Shown: piece after piece, positions 17,444 to 26,363 of the stretch
Layout of the letters: each line of letters starts with the position of its first letter
Numbering within the stretch: position 1 is the first letter of the stretch
Assembly (NCBI RefSeq): GCF_025950235.1
Contig: NZ_JAPDDT010000001.1
Location: 186,001-250,000 of the forward strand
Length of the DNA: 64,000 nucleotides
Source: Luteolibacter arcticus
Lineage (GTDB): Bacteria; Verrucomicrobiota; Verrucomicrobiia; Verrucomicrobiales; Akkermansiaceae
Reading direction: 5' to 3'
Program-made: the position numbers and the translations under genes
Notes under the pieces: model-generated
What the model saw: the letters and a program-made list of their open reading frames with translations, nothing else
Databases searched by the model: none
Told to the model about the DNA's origin: nothing

Positions 17444-17447
17444 GGTA

Positions 17448-17492
17448 GAGGGGCGGGACGCCCCTCCAACGGACTGGGGCAAGATGCCCCAG
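17448..17492. terminator. Two tandem hairpins between converging genes
   Basis: GAGGGGC/GCCCCTC (17448-17466) and CTGGGGC/GCCCCAG (17474-17492) form two strong short stems in the gap between converging genes; neither has a T-run. Confidence 0.45.
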
Positions 17493-17515
17493 CTACTTTC
17501 GGGGCGGATCTCGCC

Positions 17516-18547
17516 CTATCTTGGATGGACATGCGCCGCCCACGGGGCGCTCTTCCATGCATCGTCGCGGCGGGTCAGGTTGACGATGAAGCGTGCGATC
17601 TCCGTTCCGTTATATTCGCGGTGGTTGCGCTCCCAGCCCCTGCGCGCTGTCGCGATGCGTTGGCCTGCGTCTTGCGAGAAGTGCCGGACCTTGGTGGCGA
17701 GATCATTGATGTCGTCGTAGTAGGCGATTTCGTCTTCGCCGTAGAGTCCCTCCAGCCCTGCGCCCCGGGGGGTGAGGGTGAGGATGCCATTGCCCATCAG
17801 TTCCGCGATGCGGGACGAGGAGTAGAGCGCCACATCCGAGCGGCGGGAGAGGTTCAGCGCCATCTTGGAACGGCGGATGACCTGCTCCTTTTCCCAGCCG
17901 AAGATACCCGCTTGGTCGAGGCAACCGTAGTAGCCGACGCGCAGTTCGGGGAGCTTCGCCTTGAGTTCCTGTAGGAAGGCACGGCGCCCCGGCTCGCCCT
18001 TGTCGCGACCGAAGAAGAGCAGGTCGTGAAGGATCTCCGATTCCGGCGTCTCGAATGCGCGGTGGCACTCGATGCCTGCATCCACGGCACTCGGGATGAA
18101 CGCGGCCGGGCAATTCGGCCGGGCGAGTGCTTCTAACAAGGCTCCGCCGGTAGAGCAGAACAGCGCATCGAGCACCTCCAGACGGTCGCGCAGGTGCTTC
18201 GTCTCTTCCACGTCCCACAAGGGATCGACATACCACAGGCCGATCCGGATGGATGGCAGGATGCGGCGGATTTCACGAAGGGTGTCCGCCGAGATAAACT
18301 GCGCGTGGCCGAGGATGAGCAGGTCCGGGTGGACGTTGCGGCAGGTCTCGATCAGCGCCTTGTTCGCGCGGCCTTTGCCGAAGGTCTTGCTCTTGGTCGG
18401 CGAGAGCATCCGTGCGCGGTCATTGATCGAGAATGGATAAACGAAGTGCCCGAGCCGGATGAGGCCGTGGTGGATCTTTTGGTCCTGGTTCCACAGGTGC
18501 GCGCCGTCCTTATCGAGCTGCAGGTTTGCGGCGTGGACGATGCGCAT
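17516..18547 (-). CDS. CgeB-like glycosyltransferase
   Basis: A protein of 343 residues resembling the 'spore maturation protein CgeB' type of GT-B glycosyltransferases. The N-terminal half includes 'HPDLLILGHAQFISADTL'. The C-terminal nucleotide-sugar half shows 'ALYSSSRIAELMGNGILTLT' and 'EIAYYDDINDLATKV', which fit the group. The start MRIVHAANLQLD matches the usual N-terminus; an ATG at 18590-18592 overlapping the dnaB stop (TGATG) is an alternative and would couple translation to dnaB. Donor and acceptor are unknown; envelope polysaccharide or protein glycosylation is plausible. Confidence 0.75.
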   Translation of the reverse strand: MRIVHAANLQLDKDGAHLWNQDQKIHHGLIRLGHFVYPFSINDRARMLSPTKSKTFGKGRANKALIETCRNVHPDLLILGHAQFISADTLREIRRILPSIRIGLWYVDPLWDVEETKHLRDRLEVLDALFCSTGGALLEALARPNCPAAFIPSAVDAGIECHRAFETPESEILHDLLFFGRDKGEPGRRAFLQELKAKLPELRVGYYGCLDQAGIFGWEKEQVIRRSKMALNLSRRSDVALYSSSRIAELMGNGILTLTPRGAGLEGLYGEDEIAYYDDINDLATKVRHFSQDAGQRIATARRGWERNHREYNGTEIARFIVNLTRRDDAWKSAPWAAHVHPR

Positions 18548-18588
18548 GCGGGGAAGGTGATGTTCCAAGTGAATGGTGCCAAGTGCCA

Positions 18589-20046
18589 TCACTCCACTCC
18601 ACGATCGTGCTCGTCGCGTGCGCGGGTTTCGAAGCGCATCAGCTCGGCGATGAAGGTCAGCGGCACGTGGCCCGTTTCACCGTTACGGTTCTTCGAGAGC
18701 AGCAGCTCGGCCTTGCCCGCTTCCTGTTCCTTTTCCTCTTCGGTCTCGGCATAGTAGGCGGTCCGGTAGAGCAGGCCGATCATGTCGGCGTCCTGCTCGA
18801 TGGTGCCGGATTCGCGAAGGTCGGACATGCGGGGCACACCGAGCGACTTGCCGGTCCGGCCTTCCGGGCCGCGGTTGAGCTGGGCGAGGACGAGGATCGG
18901 CAGTTCGAGCTCCTTGGCGAGGCCCTTGATGCCGGCAGAAATTTCACCGATTTCACGTTCGCGGGAGTTCTGTGCCTGCTTCGAACCGGACTTCAGGAGC
19001 TGGAGGTAGTCGATCGCGATGAAGCCGATATTGTCCTCGCGCTTCCGCCGGCGGGCCTTCGCGCGCAGGGTGTCGATGAGGATGCCCGGGGTGTCGTCCA
19101 CGAACAGCTTCGATGAGGCAATCTCCTCGGCGGCGCGCTTGATGCGCAGCAGGTCCTCCTTCTTCGGTTTGAAGCCCTTGCCCATCTGGGCCATCGCGAA
19201 GCGGGCGCGTGAGAAGACAAGACGTTGCACGATCTGGAACGCCGTCATTTCGCAGGAGAAGACCATGCTCGGAACGCCCTGGTCGACGCAGATGTGCTCT
19301 GCCACGTTCATCATGAACGAGGTCTTGCCCATCGAGGGACGGGCGGCGACGACGAACATTTCACCGGGCTTCAGGCCCTTGCACATGCGGTCGAGGTCGG
19401 AGTAGCCGGTCGGGGCGCCCTGCACCTCCACGTCCCCGGAGAGCAGCGCCTCGAAGTGGCTGATCACCTCGCCGACGGATTGCTTGATGTGGAAGCCGCG
19501 GGTGGTCTCGTTGCCTTGGCGGATGCCGAGCACGCTGGTCTCGACCCGGTCGAGCAGCGATACGGTTTCCTCGGGATTTTCGAAGGCCTCGGAGACGGCT
19601 TCGGTGCAAGTGCGGATGATCGACCGCAGGACGAACTTGTCCTTTACCAGCGAGAGGTGATTGCTGAAGTGCGCGGCATTCGGCGCGTAGGTGAAGATGT
19701 CGGTGATGGCCGCCGGACCGCCGACGCTGTCGAGATTGCCGCGGTCGTGGAGGAGCTGGACCAGCGACACTAGTTCGATCTCCTGGCCCTTGGCGTTGAG
19801 GTCGCGGAGGGTCTCGAAAAGCAGTCCGTGGCCGGGAAGGTAGAAGTGCTCGCGGGTCAGGCCTTCCTCAAGCGACATGCCGATCCATTGCTCGGGGTCC
19901 TTGAGCATCGAGGAAAGGATGCTCTTCTCGGGCCCCAGCGCGTGGGGCATGGCCCGCATCACGTCCTGTCCCATAGAGGCGGGATCGGAGGCGTGCAGGG
20001 AAGGGGAATCGGCGGTGGGGCGAGCGGGCTTGGTATCGACGGCCAT
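18589..20046 (-). CDS. dnaB: Replicative DNA helicase DnaB
   Basis: Hexameric 5'-3' helicase of the replication fork, 485 residues from the chosen start. The N-terminal DnaB domain begins near 'PHALGPEKSILSSMLKDPEQ'. The RecA-like domain has Walker A 'ARPSMGKTSF' near residue 235 and Walker B-like 'IGFIAIDYLQLL'; 'RESGTIEQDADMIGLLYR' is the usual C-terminal motif. The ATG at 20044-20046 was preferred over one at 20088, because the intervening residues are not conserved-looking. The gene is intact, with no intein. Confidence 0.95.
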   Translation of the reverse strand: MAVDTKPARPTADSPSLHASDPASMGQDVMRAMPHALGPEKSILSSMLKDPEQWIGMSLEEGLTREHFYLPGHGLLFETLRDLNAKGQEIELVSLVQLLHDRGNLDSVGGPAAITDIFTYAPNAAHFSNHLSLVKDKFVLRSIIRTCTEAVSEAFENPEETVSLLDRVETSVLGIRQGNETTRGFHIKQSVGEVISHFEALLSGDVEVQGAPTGYSDLDRMCKGLKPGEMFVVAARPSMGKTSFMMNVAEHICVDQGVPSMVFSCEMTAFQIVQRLVFSRARFAMAQMGKGFKPKKEDLLRIKRAAEEIASSKLFVDDTPGILIDTLRAKARRRKREDNIGFIAIDYLQLLKSGSKQAQNSREREIGEISAGIKGLAKELELPILVLAQLNRGPEGRTGKSLGVPRMSDLRESGTIEQDADMIGLLYRTAYYAETEEEKEQEAGKAELLLSKNRNGETGHVPLTFIAELMRFETRARDEHDRGVE

Positions 20047-20130
20047 GGGTGAGCGACTGGGTGGCGACAGGACGCGAAGCCTACCCATCCCCGGGTCTGC
20101 CGGTCAATCAGGGGAACCGGTTGATAGATT

Positions 20131-20236
20131 GTGAACAACCCCTCCGGACCTCCCGAGCCGGGCTCGTTTTCGGCCGCTCCACGGCTCAGATGGGAGCAAT
20201 TGTGAACAAGTTGCGGACAACCCCGCAGTTGTTCAC
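20131..20236. promoter_or_regulatory. Three GTGAACAA repeats upstream of dnaB
   Basis: GTGAACAA occurs at 20131-20138 and 20202-20209, and in inverted form (TTGTTCAC) at 20229-20236. Two of them are preceded by ATT. They lie in the ~190 bp upstream of the dnaB start. They do not match the DnaA box consensus. They could be an operator for dnaB. Confidence 0.4.
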
Positions 20237-22851
20237 TTTGAGGCGCGGAGGGCGAGGTAACGGGCCTTCAGGTCCTCGGCCTTGGCGCGCAGGGCGTGGG
20301 CGGCGGGGAGGGCGGCATCGAGCTTGGCCTTGGCCTCCGCAAGCGACGCGGTGGTCGCGGCGAGTTTCCCTTCAAGTTCGCGGACCTTGCCGCGATGGCT
20401 TTCCAAATCCTTGGCCGCTTCTTCGATTGCCTTCGGCTCGGCCGGGGTCTCTGACTTGAGCTGGGCGGCGTGCTTGGCCTCACGGTCCGCGACTTCTTGC
20501 CGGGCAGCGGCAAGGGCGGCGGATTGCTCGTCGAGCGCCTTCATCTGCTCCTGGAAATCCGCCACGAGTCCTTCGGCCTCGGCGTCCTGACGATCCGCCT
20601 CGGCGCGGGTTTTCAGGGATTCGGCGTTCACCCCGGCGGCACTCCAGTGGCGTTCGCGGTCTTGAAGCCACGATAGCCGCTGCTTGGTTTGTTCCAGCTT
20701 CGCGGCGGCTTCTTGCTCGCCTTTCTCGGCGGGTCCGATGGCGTCGCGTGCCGGTGCGATGGCGCCCTCACACTCCTTGATCTTGCCCTCGCCCTCGGCG
20801 GCGGCCTGGGTGGCACCGGCCAGCATGGCGGGGAGGGTCTCGGCATCCTTGGCAAGCGCGGCGACCTCGGCGTCGAGCTTGGTGGTCTCTTCGGTGGCGG
20901 CCTTCTGGCGACCTTCGATTTCGGAAAGGGCACCCTGCTCCCGGGCTCGTTCTGAGCGAATTTGTTCGAGGGCGGAGGCGGCTGCTTCAGCCTTCGGGCG
21001 CTGGGCATTGACCGAGCCCTCCAAGGTGGCAATGGCGTCTTTGCGGTCCTCGGCGCGGGCTTTGGCCAGTTCGTCTTCGAGGCGCTTCAATTCCGCGGCT
21101 GCGGCTTGGCTCTCTTGGTCGGCGCTCGCAATGCGCTGATCCACGGCCCCGATGGCGGCTTTCTTCGCTTCGGCTTCCTTGTTGGCGGTATCGAGGCGAC
21201 CGCGGGCTTGGGCCGCCTGCTCCCGTTTCGGCGGAAGCTGCTGGTTGGCGTGGGAGAGTTTTTGCTCGTGCTCCTGCTTGGCCTTCACCGCTGCGGCGTG
21301 GGCCTCGCGGGTCTGTTGGAGCGCGCTTTCAGAATCCGTCAGGCGCTTGCGGGCGTCGGCGAGCTTCTGCTGGGCTTCGTTGGCGGCGGTTTCGGAGGCG
21401 GAAGTGACCTCGGGTTGCTTGCGGATCTCCTCGCGGAGGGAGACCAGGCGCTGCTCCACCGAGGGTGGATTCGCATCGAAGCTTCCGCCTGGATTGCCGC
21501 TGGCCACATCCCACACGGCGATCTGGCCACGGTAGTCGGCGGCGAAGGCCCGCTTGCCCTCGCTGTCGAAGGCCACCGCCACCGGCAAGTCCGGCTGGTC
21601 CTTGAACTCGCGCAGGAGATTGAAGTCCGGCTTCCACAGCTTCACCACGCGGTCGCGGCCAGAGGTGATGAAGGAGCCGTCACGAGCCCACGCGAAGGCG
21701 AGCACGCCGCCGGGATGGGCATCGAGCTTCTTGACCTCGGTGCCGCCGTTCATTTCCCAGAAGCGCACGGTGCCATCCTCGGACGCCGTTGCGAGCAGGT
21801 TGGAATCGCCGCGGAAGGCTGTCGCCGTGATGCCGGCCTGGTGGGCGCGCAGGGTTAGATATTCGCTGCCGCTATCGGCTTCCCAGACCCACACGCCGCC
21901 ATTGCGATCACCGGTCGCCAGCAGGATGCCATCCGGCGAGAAATCGAGCGCGGTGACCCAGTCGGTGTGCTTCTTGATCGAGTGGAGCTGCGAGCCATCC
22001 TCGGCCTTCCAGACCTTGATCAGGCGGGAAGGGGAGCCAGTGGCGACGAGCGACAGGTCCGGCTTGAGGTCGCTGGCCAGCACGCTGTCGAATTCCTTCC
22101 CGGCCACCAGCATGCGCTCGCCCGTGACCACGTCGAAGGTGACGGTGACGCCGGATTTCCCCGGCACGCCGCCACCGACGATCAGGTAGCGGGCATTCGG
22201 CGTGAAGGCGAGCGAGACGGGATCGCCCTCGGGAAAGGGCAGCACGCCGGTGAGCTCAAGTGAGTTCGTATCGAACAGCAGCACCTGGCGCTGCCCGGTG
22301 ACCGCCAGCAGCGGGGCCCATGGCGAGGAGGCGATGGCATTGACCGAGGACGCCCGAGCCGCGAGCACCGGCGGGTCTAGCAAGACATCCGCAGGCATCG
22401 GCGGCGGGCCTTCCGGCTTCTGGTCGGCGGCCGACTTGAGCGCGGTGTCGAATTTCGGCTTCGAGGGCTTCCGGGCCGAGGAGCTCTTGTTCTCTAACAA
22501 TCCGCCCTCGATCCATGCCTTGAGCAGATTGATCTGCTCGCCGCCGAGCTTGTCGCCCTCGGGCGGCATCTTGGGTTCCGCGGCGTGCGTGACGACGGAA
22601 ATCAGCTTTGAGCCCGCATCGCCCGGTTCAGCGATCTTGCCGCCCGAGCCGCCCTTCATCGCACCGGAGAAGGTCGAGAGGTCGAGACCGCCCTTTGCCT
22701 TGTCGGGATTGTGGCAGTTCAGGCAGCTCTGCTGGAAGATCGGCAGCACCTGGTCGTCGTAGGTGACCTTGTCCGCCGCGGACGAAAGGCCGGCGGCGAG
22801 GAAGGGGAGGACGAGGATGGTTGCGCGATTTGCCAAAGCGATTGCACCCAT
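20233..22851 (-). CDS. Secreted PSCyt1 cytochrome c / WD40 protein with long coiled-coil tail
   Basis: A protein of 872 residues with a signal peptide. Next comes a Planctomycete-type cytochrome c domain with one haem site 'CLNCH' near residue 43 and 'MPPEGDKLGG' downstream. Residues ~170-460 form a WD40 propeller (repeats ending 'SGSEYLTL', 'VVKLWKPDF', 'IAVWDVASG'). From about 470 to the end the sequence is alanine/glutamate-rich coiled coil ('LSHANQQLPPKREQAAQARG'). It is probably periplasmic. The combination is known in this phylum but its function is not established. Confidence 0.82.
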   Translation of the reverse strand: MGAIALANRATILVLPFLAAGLSSAADKVTYDDQVLPIFQQSCLNCHNPDKAKGGLDLSTFSGAMKGGSGGKIAEPGDAGSKLISVVTHAAEPKMPPEGDKLGGEQINLLKAWIEGGLLENKSSSARKPSKPKFDTALKSAADQKPEGPPPMPADVLLDPPVLAARASSVNAIASSPWAPLLAVTGQRQVLLFDTNSLELTGVLPFPEGDPVSLAFTPNARYLIVGGGVPGKSGVTVTFDVVTGERMLVAGKEFDSVLASDLKPDLSLVATGSPSRLIKVWKAEDGSQLHSIKKHTDWVTALDFSPDGILLATGDRNGGVWVWEADSGSEYLTLRAHQAGITATAFRGDSNLLATASEDGTVRFWEMNGGTEVKKLDAHPGGVLAFAWARDGSFITSGRDRVVKLWKPDFNLLREFKDQPDLPVAVAFDSEGKRAFAADYRGQIAVWDVASGNPGGSFDANPPSVEQRLVSLREEIRKQPEVTSASETAANEAQQKLADARKRLTDSESALQQTREAHAAAVKAKQEHEQKLSHANQQLPPKREQAAQARGRLDTANKEAEAKKAAIGAVDQRIASADQESQAAAAELKRLEDELAKARAEDRKDAIATLEGSVNAQRPKAEAAASALEQIRSERAREQGALSEIEGRQKAATEETTKLDAEVAALAKDAETLPAMLAGATQAAAEGEGKIKECEGAIAPARDAIGPAEKGEQEAAAKLEQTKQRLSWLQDRERHWSAAGVNAESLKTRAEADRQDAEAEGLVADFQEQMKALDEQSAALAAARQEVADREAKHAAQLKSETPAEPKAIEEAAKDLESHRGKVRELEGKLAATTASLAEAKAKLDAALPAAHALRAKAEDLKARYLALRASK

Positions 22852-22908
22852 CTACGCCAAACCTGTTTGCCGATCTTGCGGGAAAATATCCAGAGTCATA
22901 AAACGAAA

Positions 22909-22932
22909 AGCCCGGCACCTGCGTGCCGGGCT
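22909..22932 (-). terminator. Rho-independent terminator
   Basis: AGCCCGGCAC and GTGCCGGGCT form a perfect 10-bp stem with a 4-nt loop. On the minus strand it is followed by TTTTCGTTTT, so it ends the gene at 22967-23371. Confidence 0.85.
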
Positions 22933-22966
22933 AGTGGTCGTGAAAATCAATCCATGCGCACCACCC

Positions 22967-23371
22967 TCACGGGGCGTGGGGAAAACGGAAACTGAGCAGT
23001 GACGCCACCGCTCCGAACGCCATCGGGATCATGGAGGTATTCTCACCCTTCAGGAATTGGCCGAAGTGGTAGAAGGCATTGTGCTGCGGCGTGTTAAAAA
23101 GGTAGGCCGGCACGGTGATGAGTGCCACGGCGAGCAGGGCCGGAAGCGCCGAGATGGCGATGAAGGCGGCTTCGCGATGGGTGAAGCGACCGGTCAGCAA
23201 CAGCCGCGGACCATCGATGAACCAACTGCGGAAATAATTGCGGTCGAAACGACCGAACACGTCCGCAACCGTGAGATGCCGCCGCTGAACCCCCGATGCC
23301 TCCGGCATCTGTGAATCGGCCGGGGCGACTTCGGCTTCTTCGGGTTTGTTATTGGCTGAGTGGGACAGCAT
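22967..23371 (-). CDS. Small two-helix membrane protein of unknown function
   Basis: A protein of 134 residues from the ATG at 23369-23371. Residues ~1-45 are hydrophilic. 'FDRNYFRSWFIDGPRLLLTG' is followed by two hydrophobic segments, 'AISALPALLAVALITVPAY' and 'MIPMAFGAVASLLSF'. I do not recognise the family. It has its own terminator downstream and a 121-bp gap upstream to the end of the DUF1549/DUF1553 gene. A TTG at 23411-23413 could extend it by 14 residues. Confidence 0.6.
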   Translation of the reverse strand: MLSHSANNKPEEAEVAPADSQMPEASGVQRRHLTVADVFGRFDRNYFRSWFIDGPRLLLTGRFTHREAAFIAISALPALLAVALITVPAYLFNTPQHNAFYHFGQFLKGENTSMIPMAFGAVASLLSFRFPHAP

Positions 23372-23492
23372 GGGCGCGTGAATACACGCGATCGCGTAAG
23401 TAGACAATTTCAAAAATTAAAATTTGAACATTTCTTGATCTGAGTGGTCCACAACTAATCAGCGACTCCTAACGGCCGGGACGCCTCGATTT

Positions 23493-26291
23493 TCAATGGT
23501 TGAAGATGAACTCCTTGGAGTTCAGCAGCGCCCAGAACACATCATTGAGTATCTGCTGCTTCTCGTTGGGGTTCTTCCCCTCGTTTACGGCGGCCATCAG
23601 TTTCTCCATTTCCGTGGGTACCGGCTCGCGGTTCACGGTCCTGAGATAGAGGTGACGGATGACCTCCTCCGGAGCTTTTTTCTGCTCCAGCATCGTCTGC
23701 ACGATCTTGCCTTGCTGGATGCGGTTGTGGGTGGCGTCGCCGTTGAGGAGGTGGAGTGCTTGGGAAAGGTTCGGCTCCATCTTCACCTCGCAGGAGCAGA
23801 CCGTGGCGCGCGTGGCCCGGCCAAAGGTGGTGAGGAAGTAGGTGGAGGTATTGCCGTCGGCGATCTGGACGGCGCTCGAGCCGAGCGGCAGGCCCTTGAA
23901 CTTGTTCGGCGTCTGGGTCACCTGGGAGATGCAATCCAGAAGGACTTCGGCGCGGATCCGCCGGACCATGGCGCGGGAGAAGTTACGCGTATCGGTTTCG
24001 TTCGTCTCGTTGGTCGCGCTGGAAAGCTGATAGGTGCGGGAGGTGCAGATGTCGCGCACCAGCTTCCGCAGGTCGTAGTCGTATTCGACGAACTTCCCGG
24101 AAAGCGCCGCCAACAGCTCGGGATTCGCCGGCGGATTGGAGATCCGCACGTCATCCACAGGATCGGTGATGCCCACGCCGAAGAAATGAGCCCACGCGAC
24201 ATTGGCGACATTCCGGGCGAACCACGGGTTGTCGGTGGAAGTCAGCCACTCGGCCATCGCCTCGCGGCGGGACGTCTTCCCGAAGTCGTCAGGCGTCTTG
24301 GTCCCGAGGAAGCGGGGCTTCACCGGCTTCTTCGTTACCAAATGCGGCACCTCGCCATTGCCATCGAAGACGATCCGCTCCCTCGGGTCTTCGGCGGGCT
24401 TGCGTTTCACTTGCGCGAAGAACGAGGCGAAGCCGTAGTAGTCATCCATGGTCCACCGGTCGAAGGGATGGTTGTGGCACTGGGCGCACTGGATCCGGGT
24501 GCCCATGAAGACCTGCGCGACATTCTCGGTGAGCTTCAGGGTGTCCTGCTCGATCTGGAAGAAGTTCGTCGCCGGGCTAGAGAAGGTGCCGCCTTCCGAC
24601 GAGAGTAGCTCGCGGACGATCTCATTGAACGGCTGGTTGCCGGAGATGCGATCGCGCAGCCAGTTGTAGTAACCGAGCGCCGCCTTGTAGGAAACTTGCG
24701 CGGGCCCGTTGTTGAAGGTGCGGATCTGGAGAAGCTCCGCCCACTTCATCACCCACATCTCCGAGAACTCCTTGCGGCCGATGAGTTCATCCACCAACGC
24801 CTCGCGCTTCTTCGGATTGGTGTCGGCGAGGAATTTCTCCCGCTCGGAGGGCTCTGGCAATTTGCCCACGACATCGACGAACACCCGCCGCAGGAAGGTC
24901 TCGTCGTCGCACAAGGGTGCGGGGATGATGCGCAGCTTGTGCAGCTTCTCGTGGACGTGCTTGTCGATGTAGTTGAACTCCGCTAGCTCCGGCCGGGTGT
25001 AGTCGAGGGCCTTCGGGATGACGATCGCCTGCGCGACCTCGGTGAAGGTCATGAACCGGCCTAACAGGAAGGCCTCGCCGCGGTTCTTGGAGGTCGATAG
25101 ACCGCTGCGGGGATTTATTGAGACCGAGTTGTCGTTCGAGGTGGAGAACGAGGAAAGGGGAGTCACGTCGCGGTCCGTGCCATCCGAGTAGGTGGCTTTC
25201 ACCGTGAATGGCGTCTCCAGGTCTTCGCCCTTCAGCACGAGCTGGGGCGGTTCCACCGTGATCCCGGTTGGTTTCGTGATTTCGCCCTGATCATACTCGG
25301 CACCGGACTTGATCCAGGCGACCAGCGTCTCGTAGTTCGCACTGCCTTTCTCGAAAAGTTTGCCACCTGTATGTGGGACGGAGCCCACCGCCTTGGTCAC
25401 TAGCAGCGACTCTTCGGGCAGTGCCAGATTGACCCGACGGCCGGGCTGCTCCCGGGTCAGGCGGAAATGATCTCCCTGCGGATCGAAGCCGAAGAGGCCG
25501 AGGTGAAAGCCATCCTTGCCGCGGGCCGAGCCGTGGCATGAGCCGGTATTGCAGCCAGCGGAAGTCAGCACCGGCATCACATCGAGCTGGAAGGAGATCG
25601 GGCGCGGCTTCGTGGCATCCTTCACGGTGACTGGCACCTCCGTCTTGAGGCCGCGATACTCGAGTGTCAGCGTGGTGCTGCCGTCCTTCAGCGGCTTGAG
25701 CAGCGTCCCTTCCAGCTTCGCGACCGTCGGGTCCGCGACGCTCGCCTTGATCTGGCGGGTGATGTCCTGCGTGCCGGCATCCTTGAAGCGGGCGATCGCC
25801 AGCACCTTGTGAAAATCAGCGTTCGTCTCAAGCGACACGGCCTTCGGGAATGCCTCGATCGCCGCGATCTCCGGATCTGGGGCGGCGTTCCACTCGGGCA
25901 GCGCCGTTTTCGGGCGCGGGGCGAGCACCATGCCTTCCGGCCACGGCGCGCCTTCCTTCATCCATGCCTCCAAAATGGCGATCTCCTCGGGTGTGAGCGG
26001 CTTGCCCTTCGGCGGCATGATCTCGTCGTCGTCCTCGTCCAGCTTTACCCGGATGAGCAGTTCCGACTTTTCGAGGTGCTCCAGCACCAGCGCCGGACCC
26101 GACTCGCCGCCCTTGAGGAATTGCTCGCGGGTCGTCAGCAGCAGGTCGCCCTTGGTCTTGTCCGGGTGGTGGCAGGAGACGCACTTCGTCTCCAGGATCA
26201 GCCGCGCCTTCTCAAACGACTCCGATGCCCCCGACAGGGTGGGGAGCGCGAATGCCAGAAGGAGTGCAGGCGTCGGAAAACCGGATGGCAT
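23493..26291 (-). CDS. Planctomycete-type cytochrome c protein with DUF1549 and DUF1553
   Basis: A secreted protein of 932 residues. The signal peptide is followed by a PSCyt1-like haem domain with 'CVSCH' near residue 37. An Ig-like stretch with 'CNTGSCH' (about 245-250) follows, then a Big_2-type segment (about 345-420). DUF1549 begins near 435 ('EFNYIDKHVHEKLHKLRIIP') and DUF1553 spans the C-terminal third ('RREAMAEWLTSTDNPWFARN'). These proteins are numerous in Planctomycetes and Verrucomicrobia and are usually paired with a DUF1501 sulfatase-like protein; no such partner is next to this one. A polysaccharide-related redox role has been proposed but not shown. Confidence 0.88.
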   Translation of the reverse strand: MPSGFPTPALLLAFALPTLSGASESFEKARLILETKCVSCHHPDKTKGDLLLTTREQFLKGGESGPALVLEHLEKSELLIRVKLDEDDDEIMPPKGKPLTPEEIAILEAWMKEGAPWPEGMVLAPRPKTALPEWNAAPDPEIAAIEAFPKAVSLETNADFHKVLAIARFKDAGTQDITRQIKASVADPTVAKLEGTLLKPLKDGSTTLTLEYRGLKTEVPVTVKDATKPRPISFQLDVMPVLTSAGCNTGSCHGSARGKDGFHLGLFGFDPQGDHFRLTREQPGRRVNLALPEESLLVTKAVGSVPHTGGKLFEKGSANYETLVAWIKSGAEYDQGEITKPTGITVEPPQLVLKGEDLETPFTVKATYSDGTDRDVTPLSSFSTSNDNSVSINPRSGLSTSKNRGEAFLLGRFMTFTEVAQAIVIPKALDYTRPELAEFNYIDKHVHEKLHKLRIIPAPLCDDETFLRRVFVDVVGKLPEPSEREKFLADTNPKKREALVDELIGRKEFSEMWVMKWAELLQIRTFNNGPAQVSYKAALGYYNWLRDRISGNQPFNEIVRELLSSEGGTFSSPATNFFQIEQDTLKLTENVAQVFMGTRIQCAQCHNHPFDRWTMDDYYGFASFFAQVKRKPAEDPRERIVFDGNGEVPHLVTKKPVKPRFLGTKTPDDFGKTSRREAMAEWLTSTDNPWFARNVANVAWAHFFGVGITDPVDDVRISNPPANPELLAALSGKFVEYDYDLRKLVRDICTSRTYQLSSATNETNETDTRNFSRAMVRRIRAEVLLDCISQVTQTPNKFKGLPLGSSAVQIADGNTSTYFLTTFGRATRATVCSCEVKMEPNLSQALHLLNGDATHNRIQQGKIVQTMLEQKKAPEEVIRHLYLRTVNREPVPTEMEKLMAAVNEGKNPNEKQQILNDVFWALLNSKEFIFNH

Positions 26292-26363
26292 TCCGCGATT
26301 ACGACGCCAGCGCCCGTTTTCTCACAGGAGAAATTCGTTTGAATGAGGTGGCAACGGCCCCTC

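Noticed and set aside
20131..20236. GTGAACAA repeats as DnaA boxes or a replication origin
   Set aside because: They do not match TTATCCACA-type boxes, there is no AT-rich unwinding region, and the neighbour is dnaB rather than dnaA.
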